Positions 36,034-48,896 of a DNA stretch of 64,000 nt are shown in pieces; the stretch's first letter is position 1, and each line of letters begins with the position of its first letter. The DNA is taken from the NCBI GenBank assembly GCA_023653785.1, contig JAMKCH010010212.1, positions 28,933-92,932 on the forward strand, given 5' to 3'. Both the position numbers and the translations under genes were made by a program. The DNA comes from Ophioderma brevispina. Taxonomy: Eukaryota > Echinodermata > Ophiuroidea > Amphilepidida > Ophiodermatidae. The notes beneath the pieces were generated by a model, which saw only the letters and a program-made list of their open reading frames with translations, was not told the DNA's origin and ran no database searches.

Positions 36034-36387
36034 TTAAAAGGTTGATGGCGCGATATAAGGATATGAAGTTTTCATCTTGATAGATCGGCCTTCACCCCCA
36101 AACCCCATCTGTAAAGTTTCACACCAATATTCAATCCATTTGGGCTGTGAGAGCTAAAAACTGATTTTGTAAGCCCCATAGAGTCTATGTACAATTACTA
36201 TTGGTCGACCAAAATGGGGCCCATTTTCGCTCAATAACTTCCAAACCAAATATCCTTTTGTTTGCCCCAATATTTCACAGTGTAATGATAAAAATAGTAG
36301 CTTTCTCTGATACCAAAATGTTGACTACTTTCCGGAAAATTCCTGGCTTCTGGGAACGAGCTATAAGCGATCGGGCCATGGCCTTAA
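36034..36387 (-). mobile_element. TTAA-ended MITE, family T1 (copy 4)
   Basis: Reverse-oriented full-length copy with TTAA at both ends: 'ttaaaaggttgatggcgcga' ... 'gcgatcgggccatggcctta'. Contains 'ggtcgaccaaaatgggg'. Confidence 0.8.
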
Positions 36388-39089
36388 AACTTTTGGCAAC
36401 ACATTCAGCAGTCGTGGGCGCTATTATCTGTGGCGATCAGTCAATAAATAAAATAAAATTCCTTTAAAAAGGAAGGGCGAGTCAAGAGGAAATATCGCAT
36501 GTAATGTTGGTATTTAAGGTCATTATGTAGATGAATTGCTTTATTTTGTAATACTTGAGCCACCGGTTCATAATGATAAAAAAATCTTATTTTCTTATGT
36601 AAATCAAGGGACTGGAGGAGGAATGCGGTGGGATCACGAAATGCCCATTTAAAGTGACCGGAGGAGATTTGTTAGGATATGAATTTCTCTAAACTTCATT
36701 GAGCAGTTTGTAGACCACCTACGAGAACATCGAAGGGTTATTGGGCAAAATGGCAAAAGAAAACAGCCAAACCTGGTTTTGAAATTGCCTGCTATCGTAA
36801 TTGTTCATATCGAAAACTATGCTTTGGCTTTCGTCGTGCCACGACACGGAACTACCAAATCATCATCTTATTACATAAGACGGGTATAGGCTTATTCTCT
36901 CACGTGCTTATCTAATACATTGGTAGCATTTAAAACTATATTTTATTAATAAAAAAACGGGTTCGAGAAAATTGGGGGTGCATTCTTTCTGGGGAAATCT
37001 ACTCATGTATATTAGAATGTTTCAATTTTGATGTGATGAATAAAAAACGTGTCATACATATTTCACTATCCAAACGTTGGACTGGATTTTAATTGCTTTA
37101 GTAAGGGAGGCTTATAGAGGAAACATGAATGGTCGGATTTTGATTGGATCAGCAACCTTTAAATGAGGTCTAATTTTTTGCTGCATGCGTCGTAATGTTG
37201 CTTGATCATCGGAATGAAAATACCGAAATCATACTATTAATTTTAGACCATGGTGAAAGTGCAATACTTTAACGTTAATTTACATGAGGCAGTAAGTAGA
37301 GTAGTAGTAGGTTGTAGTTGCAAAAAAGATCTGCAGTCAAGTCTAGATGTAACTATGTGGTTACTCAGCTCTTTTTTACTTGGGTTTTTGACAAATTTAA
37401 AGCAACCTTTGTCCTGTCGTGTGGGACTCTGACCTCAGACTTTGTTATTGTTCAGGTATCGGGCCTTTTTGGGGGGCATTTATACATTTTTATGCAAATT
37501 GACCTCCTGCAGAGACTTGATTTTGTGGGGGTCACCACTGAAACCATGATAATAAACCTCAGGGCGTTTTTTTCTACATGTATGCCAACATCAGCTCCAT
37601 AGGTTAAAGTGCGTTCAAAAACGCATAGGCGGACCGCACGATCTCATTTGTTAGTAGTACTAGCTCATTTTCCCCCATGTGTGACCTTTACCTAGTGCGT
37701 GTGAACTTTGATCTCATTTTTAGTAGTTAGAAAGATTCAATTGCACATTCTTATAAAAAGGTGATACATGTATTTACGATTCAATGCGGTGGAATGACAG
37801 GTAAGTTGTCATGAAAGTAACGAAGTTCTAAGTTTGTATAGAATTGAAATAGTGCAATGCGTGGATGAACCTTTTTGAAAACATTTTGAAAAATTAAAAG
37901 TCTTTGGGTGACAGAATAAAAATTTTAAGAAAACAAAATGAAAGTCATTGGGGGGACAATTTGCTGAACGTGGGAAGGGCTTTACATTTTGGGAAGGCTT
38001 TATAATATTTAAACAAAATGTTATGATTATGTTGGTCCGTGTGCCGAATCCTGTAAAATTTACTTTACGTCCGTCGGCATGCGAAAAAAAAAAAAAAAAA
38101 AAAAAAATATCAGGAATTGCTTCTTCAGTTCCGTGGTAAAATGGTGAGTCTGGGGTCAATCTTGTGGGGGTAAGTATAGCGTTGATTGTTTTCCCGCATA
38201 AGGTGTAGTATGTTCTATAGTATGTTGATTGGTCACATTTTCCCTTAAAAAAACTCGTACAAGTAAGAGGGATATAAGCCCCTATTCACTCTGGTAAATA
38301 TTTCACGATCCTGTATGCCTCGGCTATAAGTATGTGCAAAAAAAGTCACATAAGTAAACTTGCAAAAATTCCCACAAAATGTCATCTTATTTATACCTTC
38401 CCATACCTTTTAAATGGATATTTCCCCTTGACTCGCCCTTCCTTTTTAAAGGAATTTTTATTTGTTTTATCTTGGGAATGAATTGAATTTGAGGGCTCAA
38501 AGTTTAGGACGACAATGAGAAAAAATCGGCCTTTCATCTGATATCAAAAATCGATACTACTTCCGGGTAAATCAGGGGTCCAAAGCGATCGGAACACGCA
38601 CCTTTAACGGTTAGTCTATGGGAAAAAATAAGGTGATTTTGAGTTTCTGAGAAAAATACAAGGATTTGGTATAAAATTGGCTATAGGTTGCAATGATTAA
38701 TTTTAATGGTTATTTAGAGAATATAATGAATTATTTTGGTTCAAAACCTGATATGGGAGTTGCTGAGGTGGAATTTGCGGAACCAACTCTTTTTCAGAGG
38801 TGACATTTTCAATTGGCCATAGTAATAGGTCAAATTCGGATTTATTTTATTGTGGGTAGTAGTTCTTAATGACCCCCATTCACGTGTATGTCATGATCAA
38901 ACTCCCATGGGAAAGTGGTATCTAGGTTGGATCCCTAGGACCCCCCCCACCCCCCAGGGCAATAACGGAAGTTTTTTAGCTTGGGCAATTAAGTGTACTG
39001 ACACAATGCATTGCTTACTTGTTTAGGGTAGCAAAACAGACAAAAAATACTTTAGGTATGTTTTCAGTCAGTGGAAATACTCATAGGGT
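36388..39089. other. Intronic DNA, mostly unrecognised
   Basis: A family T3 fragment (reverse) lies at about 38480-38607 and ends 'gatcggaacacgcaccttta'. There is an A-run at 38083-38107. The minus-strand ORF 37809-38159 carries a poly-F run from that A-run and is not a gene. Confidence 0.4.
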
Positions 39090-39249
39090 GCAAGGGGGAT
39101 GACCCAAAGTTTTCATCTTGATAAAATGGCCTTCACCTCAAAACCCATCTGTAAAGTTTCACATCGATATTTCAACCTATTTTGATGTGAGAGCTAAAAA
39201 ACATGATTTTGTAATCCCATAGAGTACTGTGTAAAATTAATATTGGTCA
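39090..39249 (-). mobile_element. TTAA-ended MITE, family T1 (partial copy 5)
   Basis: Has one end ('caagggggatgaccc') and the core up to 'aaaattaatattggtca', then stops abruptly; the remaining half is missing. Confidence 0.65.
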
Positions 39250-40296
39250 TAGTGTGGTTTGGTATGTCAATGAAACAGTGTAAAATTGATTTTCTTGCTG
39301 TTTTTCATTCACCAGACCGCCAGAAAATGATGGGGTGCAAATTTTCGGACTGCTGCCCCCTTCTTCAAGGAGAGAAATGTAACTACAGGGAAAAATTGAA
39401 AATCGAGTCAAATTGTGTTTTAATGTACATTAACATGTTCGTCTCCTTATAATAAGGATTAGAAGTATGTATTTGCCTAGGTTCACTCCACTGTATCAAC
39501 AAGTTATGCAACATAACTTGTTTTATTACTTGTGGCCAACATACAATGTACCAAAATGTACCTAGAGTCGGAACCAGGACCCCCGGCCCAGGCCCCGACC
39601 CATCCCATTTGGGTATGGTACACACTATCTCTCTATCAGACCACAAACTTGGTCAAAACTTCTTTATTAATTAATAAATTCAATATATAGTTAACATGAA
39701 ATCAAGTCATAAAGTTCTAAAAGTCTTTGTCATTTCCCACACTACCAGGTTTGGAGTGTATCTGATGTACAGGGCCTATCTTCAGTAGACAGCAAGATTT
39801 AAATGGCTATGAGTGACAGGTGCATTGGTTATTTTTTTTTTTTTTGGGTGGGGGTTGGGTGGTTGTGGTGGTAGTGGTGGGTTGGTTTGTTTCTTTGATG
39901 TACAGCATATCATAATAGCTATTGTGTAGATAGGCCTCACAGGGCTCACATCACTGACTGTGCAAGAAATAGACATCTTGATTTTTTTGTACTTTAACCA
40001 GAAAAGCACCTTTGCTTTGAGAAAATTTTGCAACATGCAAGTTTGGGTGGTTCTTTTTGCTCAAAAGGTGAATTATCTTGTAATCTTGTTGTGCTGTTAT
40101 TCCACACACACGTTTACTAAATGCGAACTCATATTTACGCAATGTGTAAAATATGTCCCTGCCGAATGTCGCAATCACTAAGAGACAACATAAATTACAC
40201 CAGACCACCCCTAATTCTGGCCAACTCTCCCTTAAATTTGGGACCACTAGACCACCCTAATAAACCATGCAATCTCCTTCCACCCACCAAAATAAA

Positions 40297-41463
40297 TACA
40301 GGGTGACCCAATAAAAACTTTACCCAAATGAAAGTGATAGGACACAATCTGCTCAATTTGGGCATTGGGGATTTCCATGCCTAAGAAAAATGATGCTCCA
40401 TGGTCAAGTCTGTTTTGCTGACTTATTGTTCAGTGGACCATATCTTGAGAATCACTCAACCAATATGAACAATTTTTTTCAGGCAATATGCTCAATTACC
40501 CATTCTTTATGATAAAATAAAATACACAGACATCAAATTTAACAAGACCAGTCCTTAAAAAGGACAATCTTCTGCTTTTGAGTGCACGATTTAAATTGCG
40601 AAATGAAACAACAAATTGAATGTTTTAACACAATTTTAGTTTGAAATGTTGTAACATAGCAACATGCGGATTACATTGTATTTGAATATATGCCAGGCAT
40701 CAATCATAATGAATTAACCTTTAATGTGAAACAAAAGGCATTCAGTTTCATATGTTACTTTTTGTGGTACATCTGGTATTATTTTGAAGTAGAAATCACA
40801 TTACATGGAACACCCAAGCTACAGTTTATCATGATTGCCCTTTTAAATGGGGAAACTTTCTTTTCATGCAAAGACCGAATCACTATTGTGTAGTAATCTT
40901 GCTGTACAAAAGTTGTACCTGTTAACCACAACATGAAATATTAGTCGGTATAATGAAATAGTTCTATGCTATCAGTGTTAAAATATACATACAAACAATG
41001 TAATTGTTACCACAATTGTATGTTATAACATTGGAAGTATTATTTGGATAAAAATTTGCCTATAGAAGTGATTCTACAGCAGAATTTGTCCAGCAAAAAA
41101 GTGCAAATCTGAACCCAACCAATCAGAAAACTATCATACTGCTACATACAAAGCTTGGTGAAGACTAGTCTCATATCAGACCCCGGTATAGTGCTAACTG
41201 ACCAGTGCAAGTAGGGTACATTACTCACTGACCACAGTGCTCACTGACCATGGTCATGGAAATCTAGACTCGCTGCACTCCAGGAGTGGTATCAGTTTAC
41301 AGCTGACCATTGGTAAACAATGCATGTGCTGTGCACATATAATTAAGAACTGTGTACACTGCATTGGGTTTTGGTCAATTCGGATTACAATCTCTTGGTA
41401 CAGAAAAAAAGTGGAGAAATATCACTTTCATTTTGGGTAAAGGTTTTGTTGGGTCACCCTGTA
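40297..41463. mobile_element. Mariner-like element (ACAGGGTGACCCAA ends), copy A
   Basis: Left 'tacagggtgacccaataaaa' and right reversed 'tacagggtgacccaacaaaa', followed by 'acctttaccc'; TA at each end. About 1.17 kb, slightly shorter than an autonomous mariner, and no DDE/D transposase ORF, so defective or non-autonomous. Copy B is at 46138-47337. Confidence 0.75.
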
Positions 41464-41484
41464 GTTACCATTTTTTTGCCTAAA

Positions 41485-41840
41485 TATTATTCATAACTCA
41501 ACCAAAAAAAACAATCTAAACCACATAACTTTTGATGAAACTCCTCCATAACTCACCAAAAAATCACTCCTAAATCATAAATCATTGATGAACTTCATCC
41601 ATAACTAACCAAAAACACTCTAAAAAAAACTACAACTCGTCCAATGAACTTCCATAACGATAAAAATCACTCCAGATCTACGAACTCATCATTGAACTTT
41701 CCATAACACACCAAAATAACTCTAAAAACAACTTGTTGATGAACTTCATAACTCACCAAAAATGACTCACAAAAACAGCTCATCTATGAAAAATAAAACT
41801 CTAAATACAAGCATAACTCATTAAAATGACTCTAAAAAGT
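41485..41840. repeat. Degenerate tandem repeat, 'cataactcaccaaaa' unit (copy A)
   Basis: Unit of roughly 55-60 bp: 'cataactcaccaaaa' + 'atcactctaaaaacaa' + 'cttgttgatgaacttc', about six copies with indels. Repeated at 47360-47690 in duplication copy B. Confidence 0.7.
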
Positions 41841-42176
41841 CAAACATCAAGGGTCAAATGTCAGCACCCACCAAGATGGCCAAATGTTGACTTTTTTTAA
41901 TAACAGTTCCCCCCCACAAGCCTCTCAACACAAGGGGGACCCCGGGGGAATTACAAATGGTCAGGAAGGTCCTGTGCCCTCCTACAATATACAAGTTTTT
42001 GCCTACTCTAGCTACTAGCTCATCTAGAACAAAATATAGCCAAATGTAGACCTTTTGGGGCAATAAGACCTTTTTTGATATTTCCTCACCTTCTTACCAA
42101 TCAACCAAGTTTACTTTTTATCTGGACAGTGTATCATTTCAATGTTTTCCTCAAGCCAAAGATTACATATACATAC

Positions 42177-42352
42177 CATAAGAATAATAGAGGTCCCGAT
42201 GTAAATGTCATTGATTAGCACTGGGTAGAGCTTGAGGAGTCTCTTGGCCAATTCATAATGTACATCAGTTGCATTCAGGAAACACAGATGAAGTATGGTC
42301 TCCCCAACCGAGCCTCGCTTGTCTAATTTCCAGCAAACCTCTCGAGATTCAC
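42177..42352 (-). CDS. TRPV-type channel, exon 2 (first ankyrin repeats), copy A
   Basis: Acceptor ...CTATTTTTAG| before 42352 joins exon 1 in phase (T|GT = Cys). It reads [51 protein letters not shown]. 'GE-x-x-LHLC-x-LN-x-T ... LAKRLL-x-x-(Y/F)P-x-LINDIY' is the TRPV ankyrin-1/2 signature. The exon is 176 nt by its GTATGT donor, but exon 3 needs a multiple of three. The last ~20 nt (ggacctctattattcttatg) are off frame relative to the expected ...(D/E)YYG|ES, so one or two bases are wrong there. Otherwise open. Confidence 0.9.
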
Positions 42353-42420
42353 CTAAAAATAGACAAGACATGATATTAAATGACCAGTGAATTTGCTTGG
42401 TACGATTAAGCAAACTCGTG

Positions 42421-42645
42421 GGGATTGGATGAGTGAAGGGGGGGGGGAAGGGGGAGGGAGGGGGAGGGGAATGACCTTTGTTACCCACATAGGCCCCTTG
42501 TCAATGTAAGCATATCAAGTAGAACTTGATCCATCGCTAACAGGGAGGGAGGGTGGGGAGGGAGGAGGAGGGAGGTGGGAGGGAGGGGGGGAGAGGAGGG
42601 GGGAGAAGGGGAGGGAGAGGGGGAGGGTGGAGGGAGGGAGAGGGA
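42421..42645 (+). repeat. G-rich polypurine tracts (copy A)
   Basis: Two tracts (42431-42472 and 42541-42643) of GGGAGGGAGGGTGGGG-type sequence, close beside exon 2. Proline-rich ORFs on the minus strand are a by-product. Such runs can form G-quadruplexes (established for G-run DNA), and they are a likely cause of local sequencing error. Copy B is at about 48897-49112. Confidence 0.7.
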
Positions 42646-44559
42646 ATGACTTTGTCTCCATGTAAGCAATACAAGTATGAACTTGAATCCATCCTGCACT
42701 AAAAAGGTCCACCAAAAGGTACATACTAATTCTTGCCACACACACAGTGGTCTGCCAATGGCATTGGATGACTTTAAATATTACCTCTAACGAGTATTCA
42801 CTTTACCTTTGATGGTTATCCCTGAAAACCTAGATTGAGGTAACCAACCTCCTCAAGGATCATGTCTTAGTTCAAAGTGTCCATTGCATTCCAGCAGATG
42901 GCCACCGTCCCAAAATTGGGACCTTAAGCCAAGTCAAAAATGATGAACCAGATCATATTGTGAACAACTTGCGCCCCATTATTGATAAGTGGTTTTCGGG
43001 GAAAAAAAAACCCCCCAAACCAATTGGACCGTATAAGCTATACTGCTTATATTATATAATAAGGCAGTTACACAGTTAGTGAAGGGCTTGATTCAAATAT
43101 TGGAAAGGTCATACAACAGAATTTAAAGGAAATAGTCAGATTTTGTCAAGCTCAGTTTGACTTACATTCATAAAATATAGGTACATAACATCACAAATTC
43201 CCGAAAAAATAAACAATTTGATGTAACATTAACAAAATAGGGCTATTTTAATTTTTGCTTTTTTGGACATAGAAAGAAAACGGGCGGATTTTTCGGCCAC
43301 GGCTTCCTTGATCAAAAGCGCCAAATTTTGCCTCCTCGTGACGTCAACGTGATGACCCAAAACATTGTGTTGACTCGAATGTTATTGCTGACACTGTAAT
43401 ATGAGGATTAATGAAAGTAATAATAAAATTAGAAAAATACGTTAACAGAAATGACATATTTTGTTTCATTTCGTTGTGTTTTATTATATTAAGTGGACAA
43501 TGCGCTATGATGGTCACCAACGACGTAAAATTATGGATGGTCATCACTTGATGTCACCATTGCCTGCGATGTGGATTGTCTGAACGTTTTCGAGTAAGCT
43601 ATTGGCGAAAATAAAAGGGCAAAATAATCAACAAATGTGACCATTTTCAAATTATTTTGATTATATGTAATCTAACGTTACTTAAGCTTTCAATCCATAC
43701 CAAATATTCCAAAATTCAGACTCAGGACATATTTCTTAAGGCCCGCTCAGAGATTTCAAAATATTTTTGTGTATTAATTAAAAATAATCAACTAGAAAGT
43801 GGGTCACCTAATATGCTCAATTCCAAAGTTTGAGATGAATTAGATTTTCATTTTGATGCAGTAAAATTCTAGGTTATAGTATATCAGTGCATAGGATACT
43901 GTGTTTACCAACATTCCGATCCGAATTTTTAACAAGTTGTGATTTTTTTAAGGACTTCATTTGAACTGAGCTATTCGAGGACAAGCATTATTATACGCAA
44001 AAAAAAACATGATTGGTTTGAAAATCGAGGGTGCCACCTCAGGATATCTTGAGTCAGGCTTGATAATACCAGCATTTGTATAAATATACAACAGCATTAT
44101 TGAGTACAATCTTGTTACTATATGCAAAACACCATAAAAATGAAATGTCGGACAGTAAAAAATTTATGGTTTTAAAGGTCAACCACAATGCCTTACCAGA
44201 TGGGAACCCGAACTGGGATATACTTGAACAACGAATCAGAGCATGAGCATAAATGCCCATCCATGCCTACTAGTGTATCTCCTCATAATGTACATAGTTC
44301 GGAGCCCTCAAATACCCACCAAGGATTTCTTTCCGAGTGATTAACCAGTGGTGACATGGACTGTGGAGGAAGGAGCTTAAACAGGCGGTTCTCGAACCAA
44401 CAAGTGTCGCCTGGTTGGCGCGGGGCGGATCACTGGCGTGATGATGAGTTGGAAATGATGATTAAAGAGAACAAAGCACTGGAGGAGAGTGTTATACCAA
44501 TTATCGAGTTTGAAGTAAATCGGGCATAGTGTTTAGCCAGCAGAGCATTTAAAAAGTGT

Positions 44560-45570
44560 AACTGAATAGTATGAAAAAAGACCTTGTGGCCGTGGACCGA
44601 ATAGTGTCGTCGCCATCACAGTTGGAATGGGGGGTCAAAGGGGACATGAGGTCACCAAGGTGGACATGGGTCACAAGGTCACAAGGGATCACAAAGGTCA
44701 CATGGGGGTCACCAAGGTACATGGGGTCACCGAGGTCACATGGGTCACAAAGGACTGGGGTCACAAAGGGGTCACAAAAAAAATAACCAAGGTCACAAGA
44801 AGTCACCAAGGTCAATGAAGTCACCAGGGTCACATGAGTTCACCAGCATGTCACAAGGTTCACCCCGCCCCTCGCCAAAGCACCAAAACCTCCCCGACGC
44901 ACCCTAACCGACGCCACCACCCCAACACCCCCGATGCCACACCACCCGACCCCCTCCCGAAGCACACACCCCTTCCCCGATGCACACCACCTTGGCCCAA
45001 AACACTTACACCCCACCCTTCCCCTCCCAACAACCCACCTGATCCCCTCCTCCATATGATTCACACACAAGAGGTATGGTATAGTAGTTTTTCATGTATC
45101 AAAGGAATTTTGCATATACGATGTTCCCATTTAGCGATACCGCAATTATGCATAATTAATTAGCTCTTTGCATACCTAAGCCGCATGATCAGGAACTTTC
45201 AAATGCCAAAAACAGATGGCCCCTAAGGGGTTTTCGTAGTGAATTTTGCATATCCGATGTCCGTTTCAAAAATATAGCGATTATGCGGTTTTGCATATCA
45301 ATAGGCTCATTTGCATTTATATATGTAATTCGCCAACATTAATCAGGGCTGTGAAACGCTTTGAAACCCTCTTCCTTCCACCAAGTTACATCAATTTACG
45401 CCTACGGAACTCGCACAAAGCCTGCGAGGATAGGGTGTCATTTTAACAGCCAAAATCAGCTAATTAATATTCATGAATATGCACAATAATACAGCCAAAA
45501 AGCTACACATAATATTTTGGCACTTCACTTTATCACCCTACCCAGTGTGAAGTAAATGGGATTAGCATTT
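44560..45570 (+). repeat. AGGTCA-array element family, copy 3 (in duplication copy A)
   Basis: The head 'gtggccgtggaccg' near 44586 is followed by 'ggggtcaaagggg', a run of (A)AGGTCACATGGGGTCACC-type units to about 44855, a C-rich tract (44861-45050), then 'catatgattcacacacaaga' and 'gaattttgcatat' blocks with 'gctaattaatattcatgaat' near 45461. ORFs rich in VTKVTW or Pro are by-products of the array. Confidence 0.65.
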
Positions 45571-46137
45571 AGCCAGGGCCTATCTTCAGTAGACAGCAAG
45601 ATTTAAAGGCTATGAGTGACAGGTGCATTGGTTATTTTTTTTTTTTTTTTTTTGGGTGGGGGTTGGGTGGTTGGGTGTAGTGGTGGGTTGTTGGTTTGTT
45701 TCTTTGATGTACAGCAAATAATAGCATGTGTAGATTAGTTTTTTTTTTTTTTTTGTTCCTCACAGGGCTCAAATCCCTGACTGTGCACGAATAGAACATC
45801 TTGATTTTTTTGTACTTAACAGAAAAGCACCTTGCTTTGCGGAGAAAATTTTGCCAACATGCAAAGTTGGAGAGGTTCTTTTGCTCAACAGGTGAATTAT
45901 CTTGTAATCTTGTTGTGCTGTTATTCCACAACAACGTTTAATAAAATGCAAACTCATATTTACGCAATGTGTAAAAAATATGTCCTGCCGAAAACTGTCC
46001 AATCACTAAGAGACAACATAAATTACACCAGACCACCCCCTAATTCTGGCCAACTCTCCCTTAAATTTGGGGACCACTGACCACCTTAATAAAAAAACAA
46101 AACCCATGCAATCTCCTTCCACCCACCAAAAATACAT

Positions 46138-47337
46138 TACAGGGTGACCCAATTAATAAAAAACTTTACCCAAAAATGAACGTGGATAGGAGCACAATCT
46201 GCTCAATTTGGGCATTGGGGGGATTTCCATATGCCTAAAAAAATGATTGATCCATGGTCAAGTCTGTTTTGCTGACTTATTGTTCAGTGGACCATATCTT
46301 GAGGAATCACTGCAACCAATATGAACAATTTTTTTCAGGGCAATATGCTCAATTACCCAGTCTTTATGATTAAAAATAAAATTACACAGTCATCACATTT
46401 ACAAAGAGACCAGTCCTTAAAAAAGGAACAATCTTCTGCTTTTGATTGCCGATTTACATGCGAAATGAAACAAACCAAATTGAATGTTTTAACACAATTT
46501 AGTTTGAAATGTTGTAATAGATACATGCAGGAACTTACTATTGTAATGACTACTATGCCAGGGCCACAATCATAATGAATTTAACCTTTAAATGTGAAAC
46601 AAAGGCATTCAGTTCACTATGTTACTTTTGTGGACCTCTGGTATGATTTTTGAAGTAGAAATCACCATTACTGAACACCCAAGATCCAGTTTATCATGAT
46701 GCCCTTGTAAATGGAACTTCTTGGTCAATGCACAAGACCGATAAATCCATAGTGTGTAGTAATCTGCTGTACAAAAAGTATTACTGTTAACCACCACATG
46801 AAAGATTAGTCTGTATAATGAATTAGTTCTATTGCTATCAGTGTGAAAATATACATACAATCAATGTAATTGTTTACACAATGTATGTTAGCAAATTGGA
46901 AGTATTATTTGGATTAAAAATTTTGCCTATAGAAGTGATTTATACAGCCAGATTGTCCAGAAAAAAAGTTGCAATCTGAAAACCACTCAAGAAAAAACTG
47001 GATACATTAACTGCTAACATACAAGCTGGTGAAGATAGTCTCATATCAGACCCTGGTATAGTGCTAAGCGACCCGTGCAAGTAGGGTACATTACTCACTG
47101 ACCACAGTGCTCATCTGACCATGGTCATGGAAATATGAGACTCATTTGCACTCCAGGAGTCGGGATCAGTTACAGCGGCGACCAGGGTAAACAATGCATG
47201 GTGCTGTGACATATAATTAAGAACTGTGTACACTGCATGGGTTTTGGTCAATTAGATTAATCTTCTTGGCAGAGAAGAAAAAACGTGGAGAAAGATCACT
47301 TTCATTTGGGGAAAGTTTTGGTTGGGTCCACCTTGTA
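46138..47337. mobile_element. Mariner-like element, copy B
   Basis: Collinear with 40297-41463 including both TIRs and TA flanks, with many small indels. It duplicated with its surroundings rather than inserting anew, because the flanks match too. Confidence 0.75.
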
Positions 47338-47359
47338 GTACATGGTTTGCCTAAATATT

Positions 47360-47690
47360 ATTCATACTCACCAAAAAAATCTAAAACAAACATAAACTTT
47401 GATGAACTCATCCTAACTCACCAAAAAAAATCCACTCTAACTATGAAATAAGTGATGAACTTCATCCATAAACTAACCAAAAAAACACATCTAAAACAAA
47501 AACTTGTCAATGAACTACATAACTCACCAAAAAATCACCAGATTAAGAAACTAATCATTGAACTTTCCATAATACACCAAAATAACTCTAAAAAACAACT
47601 TGTGATGAACTTCATAACTCACCAAAAACTGATACACAAAAAACAGCTCATCTATGAAAAATTAAAATCTAAATAAAAAGCATAACTCAT
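47360..47690. repeat. Degenerate tandem repeat, copy B
   Basis: Same 'cataactcaccaaaa' satellite as at 41485-41840. Confidence 0.65.
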
Positions 47691-47929
47691 TAAAATGCCC
47701 TATCAGAGTCAAACATCAGGGGTCAAATGGCAGCACCTACCAAGATGGCAAAATGTTACTTTTTAATAACAGTTCCCCACAACTCTCAGACCCAGGGGAC
47801 CCTATGGGGGAATTCCATGGTCAGAAGGGCATGTGCTTTCCTTTATTACAATATACAGTTTTTGTCTCTAGCTAAGTCTAGAACAAAATATAGCCAATGT
47901 GACCTGTTGGGGCAATAAAGACTTTTTGA

Positions 47930-48541
47930 CCCCAAAGATCCACCCAGACCAACAGGCGCAGCGAGGAGACGCCAAAAACAGAAAAGAACAAAGGATTACA
48001 AACAAGGGGATGGTGCCCCCCCCACCTCCCGACCACACCCGTCGTCTATCCCAACTCCCTGTTAGCACCCATTTCTTCCCTTCGTCCCCAATTTCTCTAT
48101 TCCCCCCTCCCAAACCTTCCCCTTGTCACTGCGTCCATCCCCCACTCTCTTGTCTTGTCGCCTGCGATCCTCTCTCCTCTTCCTTTTCAGATCTTGCCCC
48201 CCTTAACACCTAAACCATCTTCCCCCCCACACACCCGTACCCATAATCTACCCCAGTCCCCTCTATCCGATCAATTTCTCGGACTGACTCCTTCGTCCTC
48301 CCTTCAAGTTCCTTCTATTTTTTCGCCCACGCGAGTAAGTCCTCTTCTCAGCCATTTCTCCCAAGCTCCTTTTATCCAATGATATGTGGCATATGAAGCC
48401 CTTTACTCTCCTCACTTCTTCGTACTTCCTTCGCCGGTATACATACCCCCCCCGCCTTCTCACGATTCCCTCCTCTGTTCCTCTCCTCCGATTCTCTTCT
48501 AATTCCCTATCTCTTATTCGATACCTTTTTTAATAGCCCCC
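47930..48541. other. 612-bp pyrimidine-rich insert present only in copy B
   Basis: Copy A runs 'ggggcaataagaccttttttgatatttcc' without a break; copy B breaks after 'gactttttga' and resumes at 'ggtcttttttacgttatttcc'. The insert is strongly C/T-rich on the plus strand, with no TIRs, no target duplication that I can see and no similarity to anything else here. Real insertion or assembly filler cannot be told apart from sequence alone. Confidence 0.7.
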
Positions 48542-48651
48542 GGTCTTTTTTACGTTATTTCCTCGCTTGCTTACCAATCCACAAGGTCATTTTTATCTGG
48601 ACACAGTGTATCATTTCAAGTTTTCTCAAGCCAAGATTACATTATACATAC

Positions 48652-48820
48652 CATATAAGAGGGAAACGATGTAAATGTCATTGATTAGCACTGGGTAGAG
48701 ATGAGGAGTCTCTTGGCCAAGTTCATAATGTACATCAGTCTGCATTCAGGAAACACAGATGAAGTATGGTCTCCCCAACCGAGCCTCGCTGTCTAATTGC
48801 CAGCAAACCTCCGCGATCAC
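48652..48820 (-). pseudogene. TRPV exon 2, copy B (frame-broken duplicate)
   Basis: It keeps an acceptor (...TATTTTAG|GTGA) and donor (|GTATGT) but is 169 nt. Relative to copy A it has several one- to few-base changes: deletions in the first ~15 nt and at the Lys-Arg codons, extra bases in the 'Asn-Ala-Thr-Asp' and 'Tyr-Glu-Leu' stretches, and a deletion before Tyr-Pro. No frame spans it. Its 3' end (LINDIYI then 16 nt ending TTATATG|) would join exon 3 in the right phase, unlike copy A. Either a decaying tandem exon duplicate or a poorly corrected second reading of one locus. Confidence 0.8.
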
Positions 48821-48896
48821 CTAAAATAGACAGACATGATTAAATGACCAGTGAATTTGTTGGACTGATAAGGCAACTGTGGGGATTGAGGAGTGA

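Larger units (their letters stand above)
39772..45575. repeat. Tandem ~6-kb duplication, copy A
   Basis: Collinear with 45576-52117. Landmarks shared in order: 'cagggcctatcttcagtaga', the mariner-like element, the 'cataactcaccaaaa' satellite, TRPV exon 2, the G-rich tract, 'gacgtcaa(c/a)gtgatgaccc', and the AGGTCA array with its C-rich tail. At the A/B junction the start motif 'cagggcctatc' follows 'tttagc'. The copies differ by very many one-base indels, especially in homopolymers. Confidence 0.9.

Noticed and set aside
37809..38159. 116-codon minus-strand ORF
   Set aside because: Carries a run of Phe encoded by an A-homopolymer; no motif, no splice context.
42481..42745. Proline/serine-rich minus-strand ORFs (also 48965-49211)
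   Set aside because: Direct translation of G-rich polypurine tracts; no stable frame between the two duplication copies.
44571..44818. VTKVTWGH-type repetitive ORFs in the GGTCAC arrays (also 51148-51642, 61002-61462)
   Set aside because: Every frame of a short tandem repeat is open; frames change between copies, and the C-rich tails give matching Pro-rich artefacts.
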